Below, piece after piece: positions 44,607 through 53,841 of a DNA stretch of 64,000 nt. Numbering within the stretch: the first letter of the stretch is position 1; every line of letters begins with the position of its first letter. The stretch comes from Lutimonas saemankumensis (GTDB lineage: Bacteria; Bacteroidota; Bacteroidia; Flavobacteriales; Flavobacteriaceae). The notes below the pieces were generated by a model. That model made no database searches and was not told where the DNA came from. It saw only the letters and a list, made by a program, of their open reading frames with translations. The translations under genes and the position numbers were made by a program. The stretch spans positions 496,001 through 560,000 of the forward strand of contig NZ_JAIUZR010000004.1 of assembly GCF_020171465.1 (NCBI RefSeq). The letters run 5' to 3'.

Positions 44607-45698
44607 TTGAACAGAATTATCATATCCGCCTCTAATGATTTGGCCACAGATCAGCGTATTCATCGAACCTGTGAATGTTTTAACGAATTGGGGTTCGAAA
44701 TATTGTTGATTGGAAGGCGTGGCAAAACAGATGTCCCGTGTGATAAACAGATTAAGGTGAAGCGATTTTCACTTTTAATTCATAAGGGATTTTTATTTTA
44801 TGCAGAACTAAATTTCAGATTATTCCTGACACTGCTGTTTTCCAGGAAACAAATACTCTATTCCAACGATTTAGATACCCTATTACCCAATTACCTTGTA
44901 AGTAAGTTGACTGCCACCCCGCTCATATATGACAGCCACGAGCTTTTTACAGAAGTGCCTGAGTTAATATCACGCAACCATGTGAGGAATTTTTGGATGA
45001 AACTGGAGGAATTCATCTTTCCAAGATTAAAAAACGTTATTACCGTAAACAGAAAAATAGCTGAATTTTACTCTGCCAAATACGGGGTTCCGATAACGGT
45101 AATCAGAAATGTTCCCATACCGGTTCTGAATTTGGATCACAAAACCCGTAGCATGTCCGCAAAGAATAATAAAATCATCTATCAAGGTTCCTTGAACCTT
45201 GGCAGAGGAATCGAGTTGATGATAGATGCCATGCAATTTTTGCCGAATTATAAATTGAACATTTTTGGCGATGGTGATATCTCAGATCATTTAAGGCAGC
45301 GGGTCTTTGATTTAGGCCTTGACGAACAAATAAGTTTTGCAGGCAGATTAAATCCAAAGGAATTAAAGACGCATACAAAACAATCGGTCGTAGGCTTGAG
45401 CCTGGAAGAAGATCTGGGCCTGAATTACAGATATTGTCTTCCTAACAAGGTTTTTGATTATATCCACGGCGGAATTCCCATTATTGTTTCTGATCTGCCT
45501 TTACTAAGCGATTTAGTATCTTCATACAAAATTGGAAAAGTACTTAAAAACAGAGACCCTCAGGAATTGGCCTCTACCATTGTAAGCGTAGTCAAAAACA
45601 AAAAATCATATTTGAAAAATTTAGAAGTTGCAGCAAATAACTTAAACTGGAACAACGAAAAAATTAAACTGAAAAATGTTGTCAAAAACATTAGATAA
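44607..45698 (+). CDS. Glycosyltransferase, GT4-like (GT-B fold)
   Basis: A 363-residue protein with a TTG start (no in-frame ATG upstream); NRIIISASNDLATDQRIHRTC is family-typical from the first residues (the SNDLxTDQRxH motif). YDSHELFTEVPEL near 108 and the C-terminal donor site (IIYQGSLNLGRGIELMIDAM, FAGRLNPKEL, LSLEEDLGLNYRYCLPNKVFDYIHGGIPIIVSD split here by commas) fit GT4 retaining transferases. NxxEx7E-type PNKVFDYIHGG is the nucleotide-sugar site. Likely adds a sugar to a surface glycan. The next gene overlaps by 23 bases. Confidence 0.88.
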   Translation: MNRIIISASNDLATDQRIHRTCECFNELGFEILLIGRRGKTDVPCDKQIKVKRFSLLIHKGFLFYAELNFRLFLTLLFSRKQILYSNDLDTLLPNYLVSKLTATPLIYDSHELFTEVPELISRNHVRNFWMKLEEFIFPRLKNVITVNRKIAEFYSAKYGVPITVIRNVPIPVLNLDHKTRSMSAKNNKIIYQGSLNLGRGIELMIDAMQFLPNYKLNIFGDGDISDHLRQRVFDLGLDEQISFAGRLNPKELKTHTKQSVVGLSLEEDLGLNYRYCLPNKVFDYIHGGIPIIVSDLPLLSDLVSSYKIGKVLKNRDPQELASTIVSVVKNKKSYLKNLEVAANNLNWNNEKIKLKNVVKNIR

Positions 45699-46806
45699 AA
45701 AGATTCACATCATCTGCTTTGATGTTCCCTATCCTGCCGATTACGGAGGTGTAATCGATAGCTTCTACAGGATAAAGCTGTTATCAGATGAAGGTTATCA
45801 AATACACCTCCACATTTTCCATTACGGCCGGGAGCCGCAGCCAGTTTTGACCGATTATTGTAAAGAAGTTTATTATTACAGGAGAAAAACGAGCCCCATC
45901 AACGGGTTAGGACTTCTCCCGTATATTGTTAAATCAAGAAAGAGTGAAGAACTCATTGAAAACCTGAAAAAGGTGAAAGCTCCTATTCTCTTCGAAGGCC
46001 TTCATACTACGCTTATTATCAAGAAAGATCTTTTCAAAGATCGGAAGTTGCTTGTAAGAATGCACAATATTGAACACGAATATTATCAGGAACTCATGAA
46101 ATCTGAAAACAATCTGTTTAAAAGAATTTTTTACAGGATTGAAAGCTCACGATTAAAGCGATACGAAAAAATATTGAACAAAGTAGATTTCATTTTACCT
46201 ATTTCGAACACAGACAGCGCTTATTTATCAGAAAAGTATGGAGAAAAAGTTAAGTTACTGCCCGCTTTTCACTCAAGTGAAAAAATGCACGAACTATCAA
46301 AAAAAGGTTACTTTGGTCTTTATCATGGTAACCTGAAGGTTAAAGACAATATTAGAACAGCTTTATATCTTATTGACATTTTCAAAAAAATTGATTTTCC
46401 ATTTATCATTGCAGGCCAAACTGATAATACTAAACTTCTTTCCCGAATTGATGCATATCGAAACCTTAGTTTCATTGAATTGAAAAATGATGCCCAACTC
46501 AGGGAATTATTCCATCGAGCTCAGGTGAATGTTTTTTTTACCAGAAATAAATCAGGTGTGAAACTTAAACTGATAAATGCTCTTTTTCAAAGCAGGCATG
46601 TCATTGCAAATCAAAAAATGATCCATGGTTCAGGCCTGGAACCCCTTTGCATTGAGGCTAATACAACGGATCAAATTATTACTGAATTGTTAAAAATAAT
46701 CGATTCAAATTACACCAAAGAATTGCTGGCCCAAAGAAAAAAACAACTTGAATTGTACAACAATAAAAAGAATATAAAAATCCTTATAAATTTAATACAG
46801 CATTAA
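45676..46806 (+). CDS. Glycosyltransferase, GT4-like family, diverged
   Basis: A 376-residue protein. The N-terminal domain begins IHIICFDVPYPADYGGVIDS, a GT-B acceptor-domain entry (PYP.DYGG loop), with MHNIEHEYYQ at about 132 and ILPISNTDSAYL near 170. The C-terminal half (YHGNLKVKDNIRTALYLI; FIIAGQ; GVKLKLINALFQSRHVIAN) is a diverged donor domain in which KLKLINALF replaces the usual E-containing motif. Activity is likely but specificity unknown. The start overlaps the previous glycosyltransferase by 23 bases and the end overlaps ftsE (opposite strand) by 4, so it is a genuine, coupled partner. Confidence 0.82.
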   Translation: MLSKTLDKKIHIICFDVPYPADYGGVIDSFYRIKLLSDEGYQIHLHIFHYGREPQPVLTDYCKEVYYYRRKTSPINGLGLLPYIVKSRKSEELIENLKKVKAPILFEGLHTTLIIKKDLFKDRKLLVRMHNIEHEYYQELMKSENNLFKRIFYRIESSRLKRYEKILNKVDFILPISNTDSAYLSEKYGEKVKLLPAFHSSEKMHELSKKGYFGLYHGNLKVKDNIRTALYLIDIFKKIDFPFIIAGQTDNTKLLSRIDAYRNLSFIELKNDAQLRELFHRAQVNVFFTRNKSGVKLKLINALFQSRHVIANQKMIHGSGLEPLCIEANTTDQIITELLKIIDSNYTKELLAQRKKQLELYNNKKNIKILINLIQH

Positions 46807-47462
46807 ACTACTTCAAAAATTTTACCTCCTTCGCATTTGATTGTCTTATGAGGGAATTTCAATATCAAGGCATAATCATGAGTGGCCATCAGTATTGTAA
46901 TTCCTGCCTTATTTATTTCTTCCAGAACATTCATGATTTCAACAGAGGTCTTGGGATCAAGGTTTCCTGTAGGCTCATCGGCCAAAATCATTTCAGGTGT
47001 ATTCAGCAAGGCGCGGGCAATTGCTATTCTTTGTTGCTCACCACCGGATAACTGGTAAGGCATCTTAAAACCTTTTGTTTTCATATCCACTTTTTCCAGT
47101 ACCTCATTTATTTTGGCGTCCATTTGATTTTTGCCCTTCCATCCTGTAGCTTTCAAAACAAAAAGTAAATTTTCATGAACAGAACGATCGTTTAGCAATT
47201 GAAAATCCTGAAACACTATTCCTATTTTACGTCTTAAAAAAGGAATCTCTTTTTCCTTGAGTTTCTTTAGGTCAAACCCTACAATGGATCCGCTTCCATC
47301 TTGCAGTGGAAGGTCTCCGTAAAGTGTTTTCATCAAACTACTTTTCCCACTTCCTGTTTTTCCAATCAGGTAATTGAAATCGCCTTTTTTAATCTCAAGA
47401 TTAATATCCGAAAGTATAAGGTTTTCTCTTTGAAATATGTTTGCATTCTTAAGTTGAAGCAT
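46803..47462 (-). CDS. ftsE: Cell-division ABC ATPase FtsE
   Basis: A 219-residue ABC ATPase. Walker A GKTGSGKS (residues 34-41), Q-loop VFQDFQLL, signature LSGGEQQR, Walker B MILADEPTGNLD and switch His in MATHD are all intact. NYLIGKTGSGKSSLMKTLYG and FQDFQLLNDRSVHENL are FtsE-like rather than LolD-like; a LolD-type ATPase is the main alternative. With FtsX it controls peptidoglycan hydrolases at the septum, but no ftsX gene is adjacent. The gene lies between glycosyltransferase genes and a TlpA-like gene. Confidence 0.85.
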   Translation of the reverse strand: MLQLKNANIFQRENLILSDINLEIKKGDFNYLIGKTGSGKSSLMKTLYGDLPLQDGSGSIVGFDLKKLKEKEIPFLRRKIGIVFQDFQLLNDRSVHENLLFVLKATGWKGKNQMDAKINEVLEKVDMKTKGFKMPYQLSGGEQQRIAIARALLNTPEMILADEPTGNLDPKTSVEIMNVLEEINKAGITILMATHDYALILKFPHKTIKCEGGKIFEVV

Positions 47463-47533
47463 TTTACTTTTTTTGAAGTGATCTAGACTTCATTAAAGGT
47501 CATCTATTAATGACGATGAAATCTTAAGAGGAA

Positions 47534-47541
47534 CAAACTTA
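47534..47541 (-). promoter_or_regulatory. Promoter -7 box of ftsE
   Basis: On the minus strand TAAGTTTG is an exact TAnnTTTG match, 71 bases before the ftsE ATG. The same 233-base gap has TAAATTTG on the plus strand at 47547-47554, which could serve the TlpA-like gene with a long leader. Confidence 0.35.
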
Positions 47542-47695
47542 ACGCATAAATTTGAAATAATAAAGTTGAATTCGAAGGTTTTATTTATCTTTTAACAAAG
47601 TTTTTAAACAATTATTTCTTGAAAATTGAGAGGATTGACCCATCTTAGCGTCTTAAAAAGAAAATAGAGAAATCAAGATCTAAATTTCGTCTTTT

Positions 47696-48946
47696 ATGAT
47701 TACTGATAATATTTATATAAAATTCTACAGACTCAAAATCTTCAGTCTTTTTGCTTTAATAATAATTTCTTTTTCCTGTGAGGAAAAAAGGCCGGAATTA
47801 GGTTTGAAATCGGGAACGTGGAGAGGAGAAATTATTGCACAGGGAAATAGTATTCCCTTCAATTTTGAAGTCAATAAGGCTGATGGTGCCTATGAGATTC
47901 TTCTCATAAATGGAAAGGAAAAGCTAAAAATTGATCGAATTGATATTTTCGGGGATTCTCTGTTTTTTGATATGCATATTTTTGATATTAGCATAAAAGC
48001 GAAAATCGATCAGGAAAAACTTTCAGGATCCTACAGCAAGAACTATGCAGAAGGGTATGTATTACCTTTTAAGGCGGTATATGGAAAAGAAGGTAGATTT
48101 GACAATAAAAAAGTATCCAATGAGTTCGACGGTACATGGGAAACCACATTCAAGGATGTAAAAGGTAAAACGACTTCTGCAATAGGAATTTTTAAATCTG
48201 ATTCTACCGGATTAAATGGAACGTTTTTGAGTAAAACGGGTGATTACAGATTTTTAGACGGGTATGTTGAAAAGGACACGATGCACCTGTACAGCTTTGA
48301 TGGAAATCACATTTATAAATTCAAAGTGCATAAAGAAAATGACAGTATCTTAAAAGGAGAATTCTGGTCAGGAAAAACGAGCTACAAAAATTTTGTGTCG
48401 GTCAGAAATGACGGTGCCCGATTACCTGATGCAAATAGTTTGACCTATCTCAAAGAGGGATATGATGAAATAGATTTTTCTTTTCCGGATCTCGATGGGA
48501 ACCTGATCTCGCTAAAAGATGAAAAATTTGAGGACAAGGTTGTCATTCTTCAGATCCTCGGAACATGGTGCCCAAATTGTATGGATGAAACCCGTTTCTT
48601 GTCTGACTGGTATAGAAAAAACAATTCAGAAGAAGTTGAGATTCTGGGACTCGCCTATGAAATAAGGCCTGACTTCGATTACGCAAGAGAAAGGGTTGTG
48701 ACGATGAAGGAAAAAATGAATGTTCCTTATGATTTTGTAATCGCCGGTACCTCATCCACAAAATCAGCCTCAGAATCACTCCCGATGTTGAACAAGGTAA
48801 TATCTTTTCCAACTTCAATAATTATCGATAAAAATGGCAAAGTAAGGAGGATTCATACTGGTTTCTCTGGCCCTGCCACAGGTATTTACTATGAGGAATT
48901 TGTGGATGACTTTAACCAGTTCATGAATTCTTTACTGAACGAATAA
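47696..48946 (+). CDS. TlpA-like thioredoxin-fold lipoprotein with N-terminal beta domain
   Basis: A 416-residue protein. Lipoprotein signal ends IISFSCEEK (Cys28). Residues about 35-245 form a beta-rich domain (SGTWRGEIIAQGNSIPFNFEV; TWETTFKDVKGKTT) of unknown role. Residues about 255-410 are an AhpC/TlpA redoxin with the CxxC site Cys292-Pro-Asn-Cys295 in LGTWCPNCMDETRFL, followed by the cis-Pro region SFPTSIIIDKNGKV. Such proteins reduce or isomerise disulfides in the periplasm. The acidic EEK just after the lipid Cys could promote surface export in Bacteroidota (inference). Confidence 0.88.
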   Translation: MITDNIYIKFYRLKIFSLFALIIISFSCEEKRPELGLKSGTWRGEIIAQGNSIPFNFEVNKADGAYEILLINGKEKLKIDRIDIFGDSLFFDMHIFDISIKAKIDQEKLSGSYSKNYAEGYVLPFKAVYGKEGRFDNKKVSNEFDGTWETTFKDVKGKTTSAIGIFKSDSTGLNGTFLSKTGDYRFLDGYVEKDTMHLYSFDGNHIYKFKVHKENDSILKGEFWSGKTSYKNFVSVRNDGARLPDANSLTYLKEGYDEIDFSFPDLDGNLISLKDEKFEDKVVILQILGTWCPNCMDETRFLSDWYRKNNSEEVEILGLAYEIRPDFDYARERVVTMKEKMNVPYDFVIAGTSSTKSASESLPMLNKVISFPTSIIIDKNGKVRRIHTGFSGPATGIYYEEFVDDFNQFMNSLLNE

Positions 48947-49050
48947 TCGGAAAAATTAAAAAATCACTGTTACTTTTCAACAATACGGGCAACTAATCAA
49001 CAATTTGACAATTTATTTTTTTTTTCGCGTTAGCTAAATAATGTAAGTAC

Positions 49051-49058
49051 TATTTTTG
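49051..49058 (+). promoter_or_regulatory. Promoter -7 box of the large TPR gene
   Basis: TATTTTTG matches TAnnTTTG exactly and lies 23 bases before the ATG at 49082, giving a leader of about 18-20 bases. Confidence 0.5.
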
Positions 49059-49081
49059 ATTTTTATCTCGATTCTCACGCA

Positions 49082-52000
49082 ATGAATTTGCTAAAAATAA
49101 TCCTTTTTCTTGGTTTGGTTTCTTCTTTAAATGGGTTCTCTCAGCAATCAATTATTTATACCCATGATCTTGTTGATTTCAATCATGCAATGAAACTTTA
49201 TGAGAGTAAAGATTATGTGGCTTCTCAGCTCATTTTTGAAAAAATCAAAACCTCCTTTGACGAAGCTTCAGAATTAAAAGCGCGTTCCTATTATTACGAA
49301 GCTTTTTGTGCCATTAGATTAAAGCAGAAAAACGGAGATGACCTCATGAATTCTTTTTTTGAGAAATTCCCCACAAGCACCAAAAGAAATAACGCATTTC
49401 TTGAAGTGGGAAATTATTATTTCAACAACAGAAGTTATGCCTATGCTTTAAAATGGTTTAATAAAATAAATGAAAACAGCTTAACGCTTTATAATCAGGA
49501 AGAGTTCAACTTTAGAAAAGCTTATGCCTTATTTGCGGTCGGCAGCTTTGCCAACAGTAGAAAATACTTTTCAAGACTTTTGAATTCAGAAAAATTTGGA
49601 TCACAGGCCAAGTACTATTACGGGTATATGGCTTATCAGGAAGATGATTATGATGAAGCGGACAGATATCTGAATCAAGTTGCTGATGATCAAAATTTTG
49701 ATGATGACATTCCATATTATATGGCTAATATTAAATTCAAAACAGGAAAATTTAAGGAGGCCATTGATGCTGCAAAACCACTTCTCGAAGAATCAAATGG
49801 AATCCAGCGTTCTGAACTTTCCAAAATAGTCGGAGAAAGCTACTTCAACCTAAACGAATTCGAGAGTGCTATTCCTTATCTTCTGGATTATGAGGGAAAA
49901 AAAGGTAAATGGAACAATACGGATTATTATCTTCTGGGTTATGCCTATTATCAGCAAAAAGATTATGAAGAGGCCATGACATGGTTCACCAAAATAATTG
50001 ATGGGAATAACTCGGTGTCACAAAACGCATATTACCATCTAGGGGAGTGTTATTTGAAAAGTGATAAAAAACAACAAGCTCTTAATGCGTTCCGAAATGC
50101 CAAACAAATGAGCTATGATGAAAAAATAAAAAAGGATGCCTGGCTCAATTACGCAAAATTAAGTTATGAAATCGGCAATCCGTACAAAAGTGTTGCGGAA
50201 GTGATTCAGGAATATCTGGCAGCTTATCCAGATGATTTCGATCAGTCTGAGGTTAAAGATTATTTGATCAGTGCATATTTAAATGAGAATGATTACGAAG
50301 GCGCCTTGAACTATTTGAAAAATTCAGACGCAAAGAATAAAGAAAGTTACCATAAGGTTGCCTTTTTATACGGGACTCAGCTCTTTAAAAGGCAGAATTA
50401 TACCGAAGCTATAAAAAACTTCGATCTGGCCATTGAAACATCTGAAAATTCGGTATATAAGGCCAGATCTTTGTTTTGGAGAGGAGAATCCTACTATCGA
50501 TTGAAACAATATGATCAGGCCCTTAACTCCTTCCGAAGATTTGGAGACCTGGATGAAGCCAGGGAAACCAAGGAAAACCTGATTTTACTGTATCATCTGG
50601 CCTACACCTTTTTTCAATTGAAAGATTACAGCCAGTCAGGAGGACATTTTAATGAATTTATTGCATCATCTGAAAATTCAGAGTTGATCATTGATAGTTA
50701 TTTAAGGCTTGGAGATTGCTATTTTGCACTCAGCAATTATTTCAAAGCAATTCCTCCATATGAAAAAGTCATTTCTGCAAATGAAAGTGATGTCGATTAC
50801 GCTCAGTTGCAAATTGCATTTTGTTACGGCTATATGGGAGACACGGAGAAAAAAATAAATTCGTTGAACAGTTTTACAAAAACTAACCTTAAATCAACCT
50901 TGCGTGATGATGCGTTTTATGAACTGGGAAATTCTTATGTTAAAATAAATAAAACAGAAGATGCTTTAAAGGCCTATGATCAGGTTGTGGAATATTATCC
51001 GATGAGCTCACTGGTTCCTAAATCCTTGCTTAAACAAGGATTGGTATATTTTAACAATGATCAAAATGAATCAGCTTTGGCCAAATACAAATTGGTGGTG
51101 AACAATTATCCCGGAACCGAGGAGGCGAAGGAAGCTGTGGCAAATGCTAAACAAATTTACGTGCAGCAGGGCCGTGTGGATGCGTATGAGCAATTCATAA
51201 GGAATGTGGACTTTGTAAATATAACCGATGAGGAAATTGAGAATACCATGTTTGCCTCTGCTGAGCAATTCTACCTCAGTAATAACCTGGAAAAGTCGGT
51301 TGAATCCTTTCAAAAGTATCTCGAACGTTTTCCAAAAGGGTCCAATGCGCTTACCGCACATTTCTATCAGGCGGATGCCCTGAGCAGGTTGAATGAAAAT
51401 GAAAAAGCCATTCCTCATTACCAGTTCATACTTGACAAAGAAAAAACTCCTTACACAGAGAGGTCCCTGGTTAAGGTTGCGGAATTCTATCTTCAGGAAG
51501 AAAACTGGGAAGAGGCTTTAGAGTGGTTAAAAAGATTAGAGATTCAAGCCGAGAATGAATCGAACATAATTTTTGCTCAAAGCAATTTAATGAAAGGTAA
51601 TTATGCCTTAAAGAATTTCGAACTCGCAGTTGAATATGCTGAAAAAATTTCGATGAAACCAAAAACAGATTCTAATATCATTTCTGATGCTCAAATAATT
51701 ATAGCCAGATCGGCGTTTGAAACCGGTAATCTGGAAAAGGCCAGAGCCGCTTTCAAACAAGTTGAGGAAAACGCCACGGGTGAGCTAAAAGCAGAAGCTA
51801 TCTACTATGATGCTTTCTTTAAGCATGAAGAAGGGAATTACAAACTTTCAAATGTTTCCGTTCAAAAATTAGCTTCAGATTATTCGCCTTACAGATATTG
51901 GGGTGGAAAGGGCCTTGTGATTATGGCAAAGAATTTTTACGAATTAGAGGATGCCTATCAGGCAACATACATACTGGAGAGTGTCATAGATAAGTTTTCG

Positions 52001-52099
52001 GAATTTGATGATATTGTTGAAGCCTCCAGAAGTGAACTCATTAAAATAAAAGAAAAGGAAGCAAAAACCAATTCCTCGGTTATAATTGAAAAAGAATAA
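49082..52099 (+). CDS. Large secreted TPR protein
   Basis: A 1005-residue protein. Signal peptide 1-19 (cut after GFSQ). The rest is almost all tetratricopeptide repeats of about 34-38 residues with the usual A/G/Y/P positions: AYALKWFNKINENS, AKYYYGYMAYQEDDYDEADRYLNQV, YYLLGYAYYQQKDYEEAMTWFTKII, ALFWRGESYYRL-like RSLFWRGESYYRLKQYDQAL and so on; I count at least 15. It should form a periplasmic superhelix that binds other proteins. Similar to YbgF/BamD-like scaffolds in style, though longer. A barrel protein gene follows after 20 bases, so the two probably act together. Confidence 0.85.
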   Translation: MNLLKIILFLGLVSSLNGFSQQSIIYTHDLVDFNHAMKLYESKDYVASQLIFEKIKTSFDEASELKARSYYYEAFCAIRLKQKNGDDLMNSFFEKFPTSTKRNNAFLEVGNYYFNNRSYAYALKWFNKINENSLTLYNQEEFNFRKAYALFAVGSFANSRKYFSRLLNSEKFGSQAKYYYGYMAYQEDDYDEADRYLNQVADDQNFDDDIPYYMANIKFKTGKFKEAIDAAKPLLEESNGIQRSELSKIVGESYFNLNEFESAIPYLLDYEGKKGKWNNTDYYLLGYAYYQQKDYEEAMTWFTKIIDGNNSVSQNAYYHLGECYLKSDKKQQALNAFRNAKQMSYDEKIKKDAWLNYAKLSYEIGNPYKSVAEVIQEYLAAYPDDFDQSEVKDYLISAYLNENDYEGALNYLKNSDAKNKESYHKVAFLYGTQLFKRQNYTEAIKNFDLAIETSENSVYKARSLFWRGESYYRLKQYDQALNSFRRFGDLDEARETKENLILLYHLAYTFFQLKDYSQSGGHFNEFIASSENSELIIDSYLRLGDCYFALSNYFKAIPPYEKVISANESDVDYAQLQIAFCYGYMGDTEKKINSLNSFTKTNLKSTLRDDAFYELGNSYVKINKTEDALKAYDQVVEYYPMSSLVPKSLLKQGLVYFNNDQNESALAKYKLVVNNYPGTEEAKEAVANAKQIYVQQGRVDAYEQFIRNVDFVNITDEEIENTMFASAEQFYLSNNLEKSVESFQKYLERFPKGSNALTAHFYQADALSRLNENEKAIPHYQFILDKEKTPYTERSLVKVAEFYLQEENWEEALEWLKRLEIQAENESNIIFAQSNLMKGNYALKNFELAVEYAEKISMKPKTDSNIISDAQIIIARSAFETGNLEKARAAFKQVEENATGELKAEAIYYDAFFKHEEGNYKLSNVSVQKLASDYSPYRYWGGKGLVIMAKNFYELEDAYQATYILESVIDKFSEFDDIVEASRSELIKIKEKEAKTNSSVIIEKE

Positions 52100-52119
52100 G
52101 TGAAATCAGAATTTTTCCA

Positions 52120-53841
52120 ATGATCAGAATCATCCTATTTTTCATGATACTTATGATAAGTGGCACAGTATTTTCTCAAAAGAAGAAAAAGGACAGGATA
52201 ACCACGGAAGAGGTCAATGTGGTAAAACCATTTTCTCCCACGGTTTCTGAAGCGTACAAAATAAATGCAGAACCGGTGGTCGACAGTATAGACCTGGGAG
52301 GAAAAAAGGAAATTACATATTCGATAAATTCAGTTCCGGTTGCTTCAACCTTTACGCCGGCCAAAGGAAAGGCCAAGACCCTTAAAAGGGTTCCTAAGGA
52401 ACGTTTTTATAATAACTTCATCTCCGTTGGGTATGGTAGTTACAGTACCCCTTTGATAGAGATCTTTGCTCATAGTAATTCTTCAAAATACAATGATTTT
52501 GGAGGGTTCCTTAACTATCATTCCTCTGGAGGAGGTATTGATGGAATCGTATTGAACGATGATTTCAAAAGATTTGATGCCGACCTTTTTTACAAACAAT
52601 CTGAAAGAACCTTTGACTGGAACATAAAAGGGGGAATGTCGTATTTATCAAATAACTGGTATGGTCTTTCTGATGAGATTTCATATTCAGAATCAACCCT
52701 AAACTCCATTGATGAAAGGCAATCTTTTACAGATATTTTCGTCAGTGGAAATATTGAATTTGTAGATGCCTTATTTCATTCAGGAGATGTTTCTATCAGC
52801 AGATTTTCAGACAAATATAAAAGTGGAGAAAATCATGTTGAGTTGAATTCTGTAATCGACTTTCCTATTGGACAGGAACTCATGTATTCTGAAATAAGTC
52901 TGGAATTTTTAAATGGAAAGTTTGAAAATGATTTTTTTCAAATTGACAATATAGATTATACCTACTTCAATCTGGGATTCAGTCCGAATTTTGAGGTGTT
53001 AAGGGACAACCTTACGCTAAATATAGGAGCCAGGCTATATTACAGCATTACGAACAATTTTGAAGGAAGCAAGTTCTATATTTATCCCAACGTTACAGCT
53101 TCCTATAACGTTAGTGAAGAGGTACTAATCGCTTATGCAGGTGTAATTGGTGATCTGAATCAAAACAGCTATAAGAATTTTGTTTCAGAGAATCCTTTTG
53201 TCTCTCCAACCTTATATATTCAAAGAACCAATCAACAGTATAACGCCTATGCAGGAATCAAAGGATTGTTAAATTCAAAAATTCGATTCAACCTAAAGGC
53301 AGCTTATATCAATGAAGAGAACAAAGCATTATTCAGGTTGAATCCTTCGCTTACCGACGGCTCGAATGAAGTTGCCGAAGGTTACGAGGCCGGAAATTCC
53401 TTTCAGGTTGTCTATGACGATGTGAATACCATTCATTTTAATGGTGAAATCATTTTTGACCTGTTTCAGCAATTTAAATTTGGGGGAAATATTGACTTTA
53501 ATTCCTATAGCCTTAAAAACGAAGAGCACGCCTGGAATTTACCATTGGTAAAAGCCACGCTTCTCGCCAAGTACACAAGGAAAAAATGGAGAGCCGGTGC
53601 CGATTTATTCTTTTCAACCGACCGTAAGGATGAGCTGTCCATCATTCCCGACACAAACATCAGAATTACAAATTCGGCTTATTTCGATATCAATCTGAAC
53701 GGTGTTTATACCATTGATGACAAATTCGACATCTTTGTGAATGTCAATAATATCTTAAGTGATAACTATCAGGTTTATACCAATTTTAAGGTTCAGGGCC
53801 TGCAGGTTCTGGGTGGTGTAAAATACAAGTTTGACTTCTAG
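52120..53841 (+). CDS. Outer-membrane beta-barrel protein, TonB-receptor-like without plug
   Basis: A 573-residue protein. Signal peptide 1-19 (cut after VFSQ). A 60-residue linker with VNVVKPFSPTVSEAYKIN and TFTPAKGKA precedes a barrel that begins near FYNNFISVGYGSYSTP. Alternating strands such as FDADLFYKQSERTFDWNIKGG and NIGARLYYSIT run to the C-terminus, which ends LQVLGGVKYKFDF with the terminal Phe of outer-membrane barrels. There is no plug domain or TonB box, so it is not a full TonB-dependent receptor although database entries of this family may say so. Co-transcribed with the upstream TPR protein. Confidence 0.8.
   Translation: MIRIILFFMILMISGTVFSQKKKKDRITTEEVNVVKPFSPTVSEAYKINAEPVVDSIDLGGKKEITYSINSVPVASTFTPAKGKAKTLKRVPKERFYNNFISVGYGSYSTPLIEIFAHSNSSKYNDFGGFLNYHSSGGGIDGIVLNDDFKRFDADLFYKQSERTFDWNIKGGMSYLSNNWYGLSDEISYSESTLNSIDERQSFTDIFVSGNIEFVDALFHSGDVSISRFSDKYKSGENHVELNSVIDFPIGQELMYSEISLEFLNGKFENDFFQIDNIDYTYFNLGFSPNFEVLRDNLTLNIGARLYYSITNNFEGSKFYIYPNVTASYNVSEEVLIAYAGVIGDLNQNSYKNFVSENPFVSPTLYIQRTNQQYNAYAGIKGLLNSKIRFNLKAAYINEENKALFRLNPSLTDGSNEVAEGYEAGNSFQVVYDDVNTIHFNGEIIFDLFQQFKFGGNIDFNSYSLKNEEHAWNLPLVKATLLAKYTRKKWRAGADLFFSTDRKDELSIIPDTNIRITNSAYFDINLNGVYTIDDKFDIFVNVNNILSDNYQVYTNFKVQGLQVLGGVKYKFDF

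Noticed and set aside
44602-44609. CATATTTG as the -7 box of the glycosyltransferase gene
   Set aside because: Its last bases are the TTG start codon itself, so transcription would begin inside the coding region.
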